DNA from: Centrapalus pauciflorus
Taxonomy: Eukaryota > Streptophyta > Magnoliopsida > Asterales > Asteraceae
Assembly: GCA_020465985.1 (NCBI GenBank)
Contig: JAANYP010007623.1
Coordinates: 1-64,000 of the forward strand
DNA: 64,000 bases
Direction of reading: 5' to 3'
Part shown: positions 54,601-64,000 of the stretch, piece after piece
Position numbering within the stretch: the stretch's first letter is position 1
How the letters are laid out: the number at the start of each line of letters is the position of its first letter
Made by a program: the position numbers and the translations under genes
Notes under the pieces: generated by a model
What the model was told of the DNA's origin: nothing
Database searches by the model: none
Seen by the model: only the letters and a program-made list of their open reading frames with translations

Positions 54601-54900
54601 CCTTCCACGTATGCAACCTTAAGAAATGTCTAGCTGATGAAACACTCGTCATACCCAAGGACGAGCTGGAGTTAGACGATAAGTTGAACTTCTTTGAAAA
54701 ACCTTTTGGAAATAATGGACCGAGAAGTCAAGAAACTAAAGCACAACCGGATCCCGATAATAAAAGTCAGATGGAACTTTAAGTGAGGTCTTAAGTTTAC
54801 GTGGAAACGCGAAGATCAGTTCCGGAAAAAAATACCCTCATCTGTTCTCAAATACTCAAGCAGTGGAGAACACGAGCTAATTTCGGGACGAAATTCCCTT
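51690..54900 (+). pseudogene. Gypsy pol remnant: protease, RT, RNase H, integrase
   Basis: The aspartic protease motif FDTGADRSFIS lies at about 51769-51800. RT: GAPVLFIKKKDGTFRMCIN (52399 on) then an open piece 52503-52847 with KIDLRSFYHQV and VFMNDILIYS, where the catalytic IDD has become MND. RNase H is scrambled (52920-53420). Integrase: HPGSDKMYHDLKELY (53760 on), with one zinc-binding Cys changed (KFLSCSKVK). A deletion between QKPFG and VDRLTRSAH removes the first catalytic Asp segment; SDTGRRFTS and DGQNER follow. The C-terminus reads MHNTFHVCNLKKCLADETLV (54591 on). Many stops and frameshifts. No chromodomain is evident. Confidence 0.85.
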
Positions 54901-54913
54901 AACAGGGGGAGAC
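54901..54913 (+). promoter_or_regulatory. Polypurine tract of the gypsy element
   Basis: AACAGGGGGAGAC directly before the 3' LTR. Confidence 0.85.
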
Positions 54914-56382
54914 TGTAACATCCAGCATTAAACCAGGTTAGCATATACGACGTAATCCGTATTTAATAGGCAATTATAACCTAATCAGTGATCATTAGAA
55001 ATTAATCAAGTGATTAACAAGGTTCATTAGAAAATTCAACTCAATTAGAATCAAATTCATCGGTGGGATGAATCAGGAAATCAATTAATCCGATCAATTT
55101 ACGATATGAAGGATTAATTCAACTAAGTACGTAATTAAATTATGATTGATAACACTAATCATACACTAATAAAAATAATTAACATTAATTATGCAAGACT
55201 AAAACAATTCATTAAAACAATGCATCCATAAGTATTTATGAAATTACATAAAAAGGGAAATACAAGAATACATTCTAAATACATTTATACAAAAAAAAAT
55301 GTAAAATACATGGAAAATACCTTCACATGGCCAGCCCTCATAGTACACACACACACACACACACACACACTTGATTTTCAATTTTATATTAAGAAGACCA
55401 TGCACCATCTACATCAAATCTCCTTTCTCCATTCCCTTTCATTTCACCATTCTCTTTCAATTCAACCAAGTGTGCACTCAACCTCCATTTGAAAGACCAA
55501 GACTTTTCCTATAAATAGAGAGCTTCCCTTTCATTATTTTCACACCAAAATCTCTCTTTTTTCTCTCTCAAAACCGGATCACACACACACACACACACTA
55601 CAAACATTTTCATTCAAGTGTTCTTGGTGAAATTCAAGTGTTCTTGGTGAAATTCAAGTGTTCTTGGTCCAAATCTTGCAAGAGTTCAAACTTCTTCTCA
55701 ATTTCATACTCCTAACACTTCAAAGTAAATAAATACTAGCTTATTCATCTTATATTTATATTTATATAAGTCTTGCATAATATATATAATCACCAACAAC
55801 AACAAGTTTCATAAAAACTCAAGTTTATAAATTTCTAGTTTTTGTTTTTAAGTTGTTTCTTCAAATGTGTTTATAAATATATAAACATATCATATAAGTG
55901 TAAATATTATGAAAAAAAAGTGATATATATGTGTTTTATAACTTTTATACAAGTAGTCTTTGAATAAACAACAAGAATCACTAGTTATCTCAAGTTTATA
56001 AACTACGGATTTTCGGCAGAAAATTTATATCGACTTTGAAAAATCATAACTAATTCATAACTTAACGAAATGAGTTGATTCTTGTCTCAAAAGATAGATC
56101 TATGTATTAACTATAGATCTGGAAGTTTTCATAATTTATTTTTGATTTTAAGACCTCCAGAAATTATTTGGGAAACCGAAAGTTTGACAGCTCAAAAATG
56201 GCCAACATAGGGTTTTCAACAAGCTTTTTTCCCAACCTAAACATCTCGAAAAATGGCCGTTCTTGATTCTAAAAATCCTTTGTATATAGTAATTTAATGT
56301 CCTAGAAAACCAAAGCCTAAAGCGTTTTGTAGCTTGGTCAAAAACAGCCTCAAAGTATGCCGAAAAACCTTCGAAAAAGCTG

Positions 56383-56460
<78 letters not shown>

Positions 56461-57421
56461 TGACGTTTTAAGCGGGTTTTATTTATTAACTTGAAATGTT
56501 GGGTGATTTAAGACATAAAAATCTATAAATATATATTATCATATATTAGAGTTATTAAGTCCCTATTATCATTTAGGGCTCGATTAAACTCACCCGGTGC
56601 ATCATCCCTCAACTTACGCTAAATAGCATTTTACGCTCGTTTTTTCCATCACACTCACGGTGAGTTCTCATAGCCCCTATTTTCACACTGTTATGTTTTG
56701 GGGATGAAATACATGCTTCGTTTTTATATGAACACGAAAACATCTTCATTTCTATTATGTATTACACGTGGTTCCATCAACCCTTATATCATGAACCGTT
56801 AATTGCATTTATTTGTAAGCGCGAATATATTGTGGATAGATCTATTGGGAGTCATGTCCCCTATTCGGCTTAGTTCGGGTCGGCTAACAGCGAGTGCATA
56901 TATATTCAACATACGGTATTACAGTCGGGGATACTGCACAGGGCAAACTCATTTTAATTAAGCTTTGGTTGCATGATGGTTTATATGTAATACATAACAT
57001 GGAATTTATGATTTTATAAATTCAAACTCTACTATTGTTGTCCATACAAGTCAGAATTTCGTGTAAACCTATGAGCTCACCAACAATTTTTGTTGACGTA
57101 TTTTAGCATGTATTTTCAGGAAATTAAGGCAAGTTCATCACATCGGAAGTATTTTTCAAGCTTCCGCACTTAAGGAGTCGCACTCATTTTCTAACTGTCG
57201 GAGATTTAATTGCATTATTTTGGATAATTTAATTATGTATTTAAATCTCTGTATCTTGCGAACTACTCTTTATCATTTTCGGGTTATGTAAAACATTTCT
57301 ATCTTTTAAAGTTATATCGATGTATTTTTGAAAACATCCATATAGTGGTCGTTCATTGTGATTATGGTTATGCTTCCGCGACGTCACGCTTCGTTACCAA
57401 CCGGGGTAACGGGGTGTGACA
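54914..57421 (+). repeat. Gypsy 3' LTR (2508 bp)
   Basis: TGTAACATCC...GGGGTGTGACA, followed by target duplication TCACC (57422-57426). Close to the 5' LTR throughout; differs mainly in (CA)n and (TA)n lengths (55345-55370, 56392-56455) and the 19-base indel. Confidence 0.95.
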
Positions 57422-57426
57422 TCACC

Positions 57427-59026
57427 GAAGGGATGTTCTGTTCCCTGTGGTTCATCAGCTTAGGTAGTTGGTCTTTCAACAACTGTTTGGTGTATAACAG
57501 ATGTATCATGAGGAGCAGAAATTGGAGGCTGAGCTACTGGATGGTCTAATCCAGCAGTGGGGGCAGCTCGTGCAAACTCAGGGTGTGAAGAAGTATGAAG
57601 TGGGGACAGTGTGGACTCAGTATGGAGTGGAGAGAACTCTTGTCTTTCAATATTCTCAGCCTGTTGGGAGGCTGGAATAGTTGATGTGGTTGTCTCCATA
57701 TGTACAACTGGCTCCTGTTGGGTGGAACCAGAGGGTCTAGGCTGACTTGGGGTAGACACAGGTTGGAGTGAAGCAGGCTCTAATTTTGCTGAACCTTCTC
57801 CCAAAATAGGAGAGGCAGCAGGGTGTGCTTCTTTTTCAACTGAACCCTGTTGAGAGGGAACAGAGGGGCTGGATTGGGTTGTTTTGGCTGTGGGTTTCTT
57901 TTTGGCAAGGGATTTTCTTTGGTATGATCTGAGAGATGAGGTGGGTGATTGTGGAGAGGTGATGAGAGGTTTAGATTGGACTGGTTTGGAGACTGGGGCA
58001 GAAACAGGTGGGTTGGCCTGTTCCATAATCTCAGGTGCCACAGAGGCTTCAGGTTCAACAAATGAACCAGGGTGAGCTGCCTGCTCCCCCTCAGCCACAT
58101 AGGCTGAGGGTGCAGACTTAGACTTGGCTGTTTTGGCCTTCTTGTGGACAGGCCCAGCTTTAGTCGTTTCCAGGGTCCTTTTAACAAACTTGACCCTGGC
58201 TTTGGATTTTCCTTGGGGAGCAGCTTCTGGATCCACCCTCACAGCAGAGGGTCCTTCCACTAATCCTAGCAGCCTTTTCATTGGAGTGGATAAAGGAGGC
58301 TCATTTGGGAGAACCAGAGTGTGGAAAACTCTATTTTCTATAACAGGAAATGCAGCAGTATGAAGTAAAGGATGAGAATTATACAGGTGCTCACCACAAA
58401 CATGCTTGAAGATGAGGCTCAAAAATCTGGGATAACGAACAGCAGCTGGACGTGTCTCCTGCTGCACCAGATTCCTCAAATTCAGGAAAATACATCTGGC
58501 CATGTTGATTGTAGTCCCATCCACAAGCTGTAGGACTATAGGAATCTCATCACGGCTTAGTTGGTTTAAAGGAACCAACCTTACTGCTGAAGCACATCAC
58601 CACCGAGGCAAATAGAAAACTGTAGGTTGGAGACAGATCCTTCCTAAACAGCGTAGCTCCAACCTTTGGTTCTACTACACCACAGAAGTGCCGCAGATTC
58701 TTCATCTGTTCATCTTCGGCCTGAGGCTGATCATATGTTTCTGCCACAGGGAGACGAAGAGCTTCCCTGATCAGACGAGTGGTGATCGCAATGGTCTGAG
58801 TCCCATTGAGTATGGTGCCCTTGATGACTTTGGTATCTGGGTTGTAGGCACAGGTGTACCAGAACTCATACACCATCTCCTGGTACAGGACACCAGGAGT
58901 GGCAGTCATGGCATAGTTCAAAGGATAAACTTTCAGAAACTCCACCATTTCATCGTAGCCTTTCCCCACATAGTTTTTAGGGATGGTTAGGTTTGCAAGG
59001 TAGTTGGTAGGTTTCAGGGTTAGCAT
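57427..59026 (-). pseudogene. Family B ORF3, N-terminal part
   Basis: It starts MLTLKPTNYLANLTIPKNYV at 59026. The first frame (to 58550) reads YDEMVEFLKVYPLNYAM, IKGTILNGTQTIAITTRLIR and PTYSFLFASVVMCFSSK, the same domain plan as family A ORF3 (FL...YAL, short beta-rich stretch, CF..K). A frameshift near 58570 leads into 58578-57460 (QQETRPAAVRYPRFLSLIF), then a basic/Pro/Ser-rich linker. It stops at VVERPTT just before the gypsy insertion and resumes at 28958 on the other side. Start choice is supported by the TATA box and pyrimidine-rich leader upstream. Confidence 0.8.
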
Positions 59027-59157
59027 TGTGGTGACTGATGCATGTTTTTGAACATCAACACCAACAAAGACTGGTAGAAAGGGGTTGTGAAGAAAGGTTT
59101 AGGGATCTTAGGAAGTGATGGAAGTAGTGAGGAAGACGAAGATGAAACAGTAGGGGG

Positions 59158-59166
59158 TATTTATAG
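59158..59166 (-). promoter_or_regulatory. Internal TATA box upstream of family B ORF3
   Basis: On the - strand CTATAAATA, about 130 bases before the ORF3 ATG. It is followed by a pyrimidine-rich stretch (TTTCATCTTCGTCTTCCTCA) typical of plant 5' leaders. Two AACGG cores lie upstream (about 59225 and 59262). A distinct ORF3 promoter is a reasonable inference. Confidence 0.55.
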
Positions 59167-59738
59167 GATTTGAATGTGAGTGGGTATGAGAGAGAAACAT
59201 TTGGGCGATTGATTTGAAATGGTCGTTAACGGAAAACAGAACGATTGTCCATGTCAGACCGTTTGTCAGCCCATTTGAGCCCTTTTTATTCACTAACACA
59301 CGTAAACACACATTATCCGCAGTAATTAAGTTAAATAAAAACAAAATTTAAGTAACTTAATTGTGAAGAAAGGTAATTAAAACTGATGGTCTAAGCGGAT
59401 GGTCAAACCTGTGATGAGCAGGGTCATCACAAACTGTTCACTCTTCAGGTTGTTCCTTCAACCTGTTCAGCTATGTAACAACAGGTTGTGTTCAATAGTT
59501 GATCAGGTTACAAGACAATGTCTTGTATGACAGATTGAAAAAATGAGCAGGGTGGAGGTTTAATCATCAGATCAGGCTTGACATACAAACTGTTATTGTC
59601 AAACCTGTTATATGCTCAAGCTGTTCAAGTTTTGAAGAAAACGGCTATGTATAGAACATGCATAGCCTGTTCTTTCTAAGCTGTTTTGCGAAACTTGAGC
59701 AGGGTGAGACATATAATGACTTAGAACATTTTGGACAC
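59167..59738 (-). other. Family B pol-ORF3 spacer
   Basis: Non-coding. Rich in short palindromic words AACCTGTT/AACAGGTT and CAAGCTGTTC (59400-59720), which also occur in the family B LTR (25790-26050). Confidence 0.75.
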
Positions 59739-61171
59739 TTAGGCACTTTTGTTTAACATGCCCAACTTGCTTACCAGATAATTAAATCTGTTTTCATCAA
59801 GAGGTTTGGTGAAAATGTCTGCAAGCTGTTCATCTGTGGAAATAAAACTTACCTCCACATTACCTTTTCTGAATGTGATCACTGATGAAGTGATGTCTGA
59901 CTTCTATATGCTTTGTTCTGGAGTGAAACACTGGATTGTTGGAGATAGCTATGGCACTTGTGTTGTCACACAAAATAGGAGTTTTCCTTTATACAAGTCC
60001 ATAGTCTTCAAGCTGATGTTGCATCCACAGAATCTGCCCACAGCAGCTTCCAGCAGCAATGTACTCAGGTTCAGCAGTAGAAGTAGAAACTGAGTTCTGC
60101 TTCTTGCTACACCAACTTATCAACATACCACCAAGGAGTTGACATCCACTTGTTGTGCTTATCTTGTCTAGCTTGCAGCCTGCAAAATCAGAATTCTGAA
60201 TAACGTGTTAGTTCAAGGCTTGAGTCTTTGGGATACCAAAGACCCAAACCTGGTGTACCCGTAAGGTATCTGAAGATTCTTTTCACAGTAGCTAGATGTG
60301 ATTCTTTTGGATCAGCTTGGAACCTAGCACATAAACAAGTAGCAAACATAATATCAGGTCTACAAGCAGTTAAATACAGGAAGCTCCCAATCATGCCTCT
60401 GTAAGCTGTTACTGAAACAGCTTTTCCACTGACATCTACATCCAATTTTACATTGGTTGCCATTGAGGTTTTAATAGGAGAACTTTGATCAAATTTAAAC
60501 TTTCTCAATAGATCTAAAGTATACTTTCTTTGATTTATGAAAATTCCATTGGAGGTTTCTTTAACCTGTAATCATAGAAAGAAAGTAAGTTCTCCCATCA
60601 TACTCATTTCATATTTGGATTTCATGAATAATGAAAAATTCTTGCATAACTGCTCATTAGTAGAACCAAATATAATGTCATCCACATATATTTGAACAAG
60701 CATAATATCAGATTTTACATTCTTTATGAACAGTGTGGTATCCACTTTACCTCTGGAGTACCCATTGCTCATAAGGAAATCAGTAAGAGTGTCATACCAG
60801 GCTCTAGGGGCTTGTTTTAGACCATAGAGGGCTTTGTCCAACTTATAGACAATGCCTGGATGATGTTCATTTTCAAAACCTGGAGGCTGCTTGACATAAA
60901 CTTCCTCTTGCAGCTTCCCATTCAGAAATGCACTCTTCACATCCATTTGAAATACCTTCATGCTCTTATGAGCAGCGTAGGCTACAAACAAACGAATTGC
61001 CTCTAGCCTGGCCACAGGAGCAAATGTTTCATCGTAGTCAATGTCTTTCTCCTGTCTGTAGCCCTGAGCAACTAGTCTTGCCTTATTTCTAATGACATGA
61101 CCTTGCTCATCCATCTTGTTCATGTAAACCCATTTGGTGCCAATTATAGTTTTACCTTTAAGAGCAGGGAC
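59739..61171 (-). pseudogene. Family B pol: RT and RNase H
   Basis: RT (61123-60572): NKARLVAQGYRQEKDIDYDE, QMDVKSAFLNGKL, ALYGLKQAPRAW and the catalytic YVDDIIFGS are intact; the frame breaks after GELTFFL. RNase H connection (60508-60188): FKFDQSSPIKTSM, YLTACRPDIMFAT, KRIFRYLTGTPGLGLWY. The frame breaks at the first catalytic Asp (TRYSEF for TRYSDSDFAG), then continues in pieces STTSGCQLLGG, TAEPEYIAAGSCC and ends GMLNKSA with a stop at 59739-59741. Upstream it is cut by the solo LTR at 61172. Confidence 0.85.
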
Positions 61172-62349
61172 TGTAACAACCTAACTTTTGGTCCAACTTA
61201 ATTTCAGTATTTTGAGCTAATAATGTAATTTTATTTACATTATTTATTTTGTAAATTCAATTAAGTTATAAAATTATTTAAATTAAATTATATGAATGTT
61301 ATAAATTATTAAAGATGATTAAATTAAAAGAGATGTAAAATACAAAAGTGGAAGTGGGTTAATTTCACCTAAAGATAAAATGAGATATATAAACTCAAAT
61401 TAATGGTCATTTAACACCATTTAAGAATTGACTCTCTCTCTCTCTCTACCCTCTCTCTACAATCGGCTTCTTCAAAAAAATTCATCAAGAGTCCTCATAA
61501 ATTGCAAACAATTGAAGATTCAAGACAATAGAAGTTACAAATATCATCAATCAATTGGAATCTACAAAATTTGCGAGGTAATTATTGATTAAACCCCATA
61601 ATTTCAAGAGTTTGGTTCGATTTTTGTTAAAAACCGAAACCTATGATTAAAATGTGAAATTTATAGGTTGCATGTGTATATATTTGATAGATAATCATGT
61701 AATGAACTATATAAAAGTGATAGAAACAAGAATTAATGGTTAGATTGTCCAAACTTATTAAAAATCTGAAATTTTGTGTGAAATTGTGTTCTTGACAAAA
61801 GTGGCATATTTTGGACAATCTTGATCTATTTATGATTTTATTGATAGGGAAAATAGTATAAAATTAACCCAATAATGATAATATAACATTATATAAGTTG
61901 CATGTTGATAAATATGAATTTACTGAATTTTAAGTGAAAATCCGTATGAACACAAGTATGAACAGCAAGAACAAAATCTGGAAATTATAAGGCTTGGCAT
62001 CCGAATTCGGACCTGGGCATCCGAATTCGGATGTGATGCTCATTTAGGATAATGTCCATATCGGTTCCTATGCAATTCGGATGAGATGCCCAAATTCGGA
62101 TCCCACTTGTACCTATTTCGGATGATCCTAATTCGGTCCCAATGTCCCAATTCGGATGAAATACTTCGGTTGGTCCTAATTCGGGTTAGCCATTCGGTCC
62201 GAATCCGGATGCCTGATCCGGATTAGTCCAAATCCGGATGACCAATCCGGATGGTCCGAATCTGATGGATCCGAATCCGGATGTTTATTTTGATGCTTTA
62301 AATAAGTAAATAAATGATTAGGATGATTAAAGATCAACAAAGCAACAAG

Positions 62350-62429
<80 letters not shown>

Positions 62430-63652
62430 TGTTAGAATTCCAAAGAAACAAAGAAAAGAACTAATGAATGATCGATGAGTTATCAGTTATCAGAATCAGA
62501 TAAAATAAAGATTTTTAAGCTAAAAAAGTTAATGATATGATATGATATGATTCTGGATAGGTTCAGTTAATTCTGAACAAAGATCTAAAGATTTGAGATA
62601 TTGAAAGCGGGTCATAGACTTGAAAAGAATTGACAGAGAACAGATTGACAAAGATTTAAAGATAAAATCCTGAGATAACTCAGGTGGTGGATTTTATATC
62701 TGCTTGATAAAGACCTCAGAACCTGTGAGTTATAGATATTCAGCTTTACATGCAAGATTTCCGGTTGAGACATATTGTTGATGATAGATTAATTTGACAT
62801 TCATATATGATCAGCTGGATTGTGACCTGTGCTCACCATGGTTCGGTGATGCCTGTGGATCATGATAGCTATTTGACTTATCATTTTGCATAACGTTGTA
62901 TTTACACTTCAGTTCAGAGATTGTTATCATTTGAGATCGCTATCATGACTTAGGTTATATATGCTTTCATTATTGATCGCATCTTTGACATACGGATTCA
63001 GCTTAGAATGATTAGCGTTGACGGTCTATTGTTCTAGACCATGCTATTTCACCAGTTCTATTGAACTTGGTATGATACTCCGATGTTCCGCCATGTTGAT
63101 TTACTGGTAGCTAGCCCAGTATGTGGCTGATCCCCACAATTTAAGCGTGAGCGTGGCTTGAACATCATCCGACTCTATGACTACTATGTCTCAATCATGA
63201 GTGGATGTAGCGGCAGTCAAGATATTTCACGCTAGACCCATGATCCGCTTGATAATGCATGTAATCTGAAAATCTATATTCTCACTAAGCTTTGCTTACA
63301 GTTGCTATTTACATTTTTACAGGAAAAGATAAAGGAAAGTCACCTGCTGGACCTAGTTCTTAGGTCTTACAAGATCAAGACAGAAGTTTTCATAGACCTC
63401 TACTCAGCAAACCCTTTTTGGTACTGATTGGAAAATGACAATGTGGTGGTCTGGGTAGATTTATCTTGATTGTATGATGACATGAATTAGATTAGAATTG
63501 TGCCCTTTATAAGTTTAATTTGAAAATTGTAATCTATATTAAACTTAATCTTAATATGTTTGTACTTGTAATTTATAATTCCGCAACTTAATTACTCTAT
63601 CTTAGTTATGATTGATATCGTGTTGCATGATGTTGGACCTAGACTCGTGACA
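61172..63652 (+). repeat. Solo gypsy-type LTR (about 2.48 kb) in family B pol
   Basis: It starts TGTAACAACC and ends CTCGTGACA, with no internal coding region or PBS. Pol resumes directly on the other side. The right flank is ACTGT; the left flank reads GGGACTGT overlapping the LTR's own TGT. Contains a CT microsatellite (61436-61446), a CCGGAT/TTCGGAT repeat and a (TA)n tract (62352-62427). Confidence 0.75.
61993..62285 (+). repeat. Imperfect (A)ATCCGGATG / ATTCGGATG repeats
   Basis: About fifteen copies of a short unit built on ATTCGGAT or ATCCGGAT, many palindromic (ATCCGGAT), separated by 5-20 bases. Lies inside the solo LTR. No function assigned. Confidence 0.75.
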
Positions 63653-64000
63653 ACTGTCCCGTAAGGGGTGGTCTTCACAGGGACCATCTTCCATACCTTG
63701 TTTCTCTCAAACTGATTGAGTTCCTCTTGCATGGCAGTGATCCAATTGGCATCTTTAAGTGCTTCATCCACTTTCTTTGGCTCCATTATGGACACAAAGC
63801 TAGGGAACATAAAAAAGTTCCTTAAGCTGTCCCATCTTGTTTGTACCCCATTGTTGATGTCACTAATTATTTGATCATTGTGGTGACACCTGATCCACTT
63901 ACGATCATTCCTCAATGAGGATTCTCCTGAGTTGTTTGCATCTTCAACAGGTCCTGTTGAACAACTCTCAAGATTTTCAGACACACTGATATCTTGAGCA
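63653..64000 (-). pseudogene. Family B pol, start of the RT region
   Basis: The - strand reads WDSLRNFFMFPSFVSIMEPK, then DANWITAMQEELNQFERNKV and WKMVPVKTTPYGTV up to the solo LTR. This is the conserved start of copia reverse transcriptase (EP..V.EAL.D..W..AM.EEL.QF..N..W). The partner half starts at 61171 (PALKGKTIIGTKWVY). Integrase lies outside the window. Confidence 0.8.

Larger units (their letters stand above)
28959..57421 (+). mobile_element. Ty3/gypsy element with 2.5-kb LTRs, inserted in family B ORF3
   Basis: Target duplication TCACC at 28954-28958 and 57422-57426. LTRs start TGTAACATCC and end GTGACA. The 5' LTR is split by the family A array. The internal region (50651-54913) is only about 4.26 kb and its gag-pol is degenerate, so the element is a non-autonomous or dead copy. 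Confidence 0.9.
25004..64000 (-). mobile_element. Family B Ty1/copia (Sirevirus-like) element carrying nested insertions
   Basis: Read right to left: pol (RT, RNase H), a spacer, ORF3, double PPT-like motifs and the 3' LTR. Its 5' part lies beyond 64000. It is interrupted by a solo LTR (61172-63652) and by a gypsy element (28959-57421), which itself contains the family A array. Excluding insertions, about 8 kb of family B sequence is visible. Confidence 0.85.

Overview
This window is a repeat-dominated stretch of a plant nuclear genome. It is almost certainly a eudicot and probably an Asteraceae; that family guess rests on the general look of the extra-ORF copia elements and is inference only. 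No intact host gene is visible. Coding sequence is either LTR-retrotransposon sequence, mostly broken, or short exon fragments of host genes. Many (TA)n tracts, solo and nested LTRs and methylation-type C-to-T stop codons fit a heterochromatic, nested-insertion landscape.

Layout. (1) 1-6043 is the 3' part of a + strand Ty1/copia element ('family A', Sirevirus-like): the end of RNase H, a 2.2-kb non-coding spacer, a complete 1005-codon third ORF (ORF3), a polypurine tract and a 3' LTR. It sits inside a second, older family A copy on the - strand (6044-12390), which also carries one end of an Ac-like hAT transposon (7105-7754). (2) 12391-25003 is not LTR-derived. It starts with palindromes and microsatellites, then holds - strand exon fragments of at least six unrelated host genes: a sulfate transporter, an AGD5-type ARF-GAP, an ABCC transporter, an SnRK2 kinase, a YTH-domain (ECT) protein and an Hsp110-type chaperone. 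Introns are retained and Helitron-like termini lie nearby, so this looks like transposon-captured gene debris. (3) 25004-64000 is a - strand copia element of a second Sirevirus-like family ('family B') with its own long ORF3. It is interrupted by a 2.5-kb solo LTR in pol (61172-63652) and by a Ty3/gypsy element in ORF3 (28959-57421, target duplication TCACC). The gypsy 5' LTR is in turn interrupted by a 19.2-kb family A array (29053-48238, target duplication TAATC).

The family A array has three near-identical LTRs and two internal regions. One internal region (40915-47570) is a single unit. The other (29721-40247) is the same unit plus a 3.88-kb internal direct duplication of gag-protease-integrase. 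Both lack the catalytic half of RNase H and almost all of ORF3, so the source element was already defective and would need trans-acting proteins.

How the pieces work together: gag, protease, integrase, reverse transcriptase and RNase H are the usual copia replication set. ORF3 is an accessory protein of unknown function present in both families. Its upstream spacer carries signals that suggest separate expression: a TATA box and splice acceptor in A, a TATA box with a pyrimidine-rich leader in B. All four family A gag-pol junctions share an in-frame UAA followed by an acceptor-like tract. These regulatory features and the composite array are the most novel aspects.
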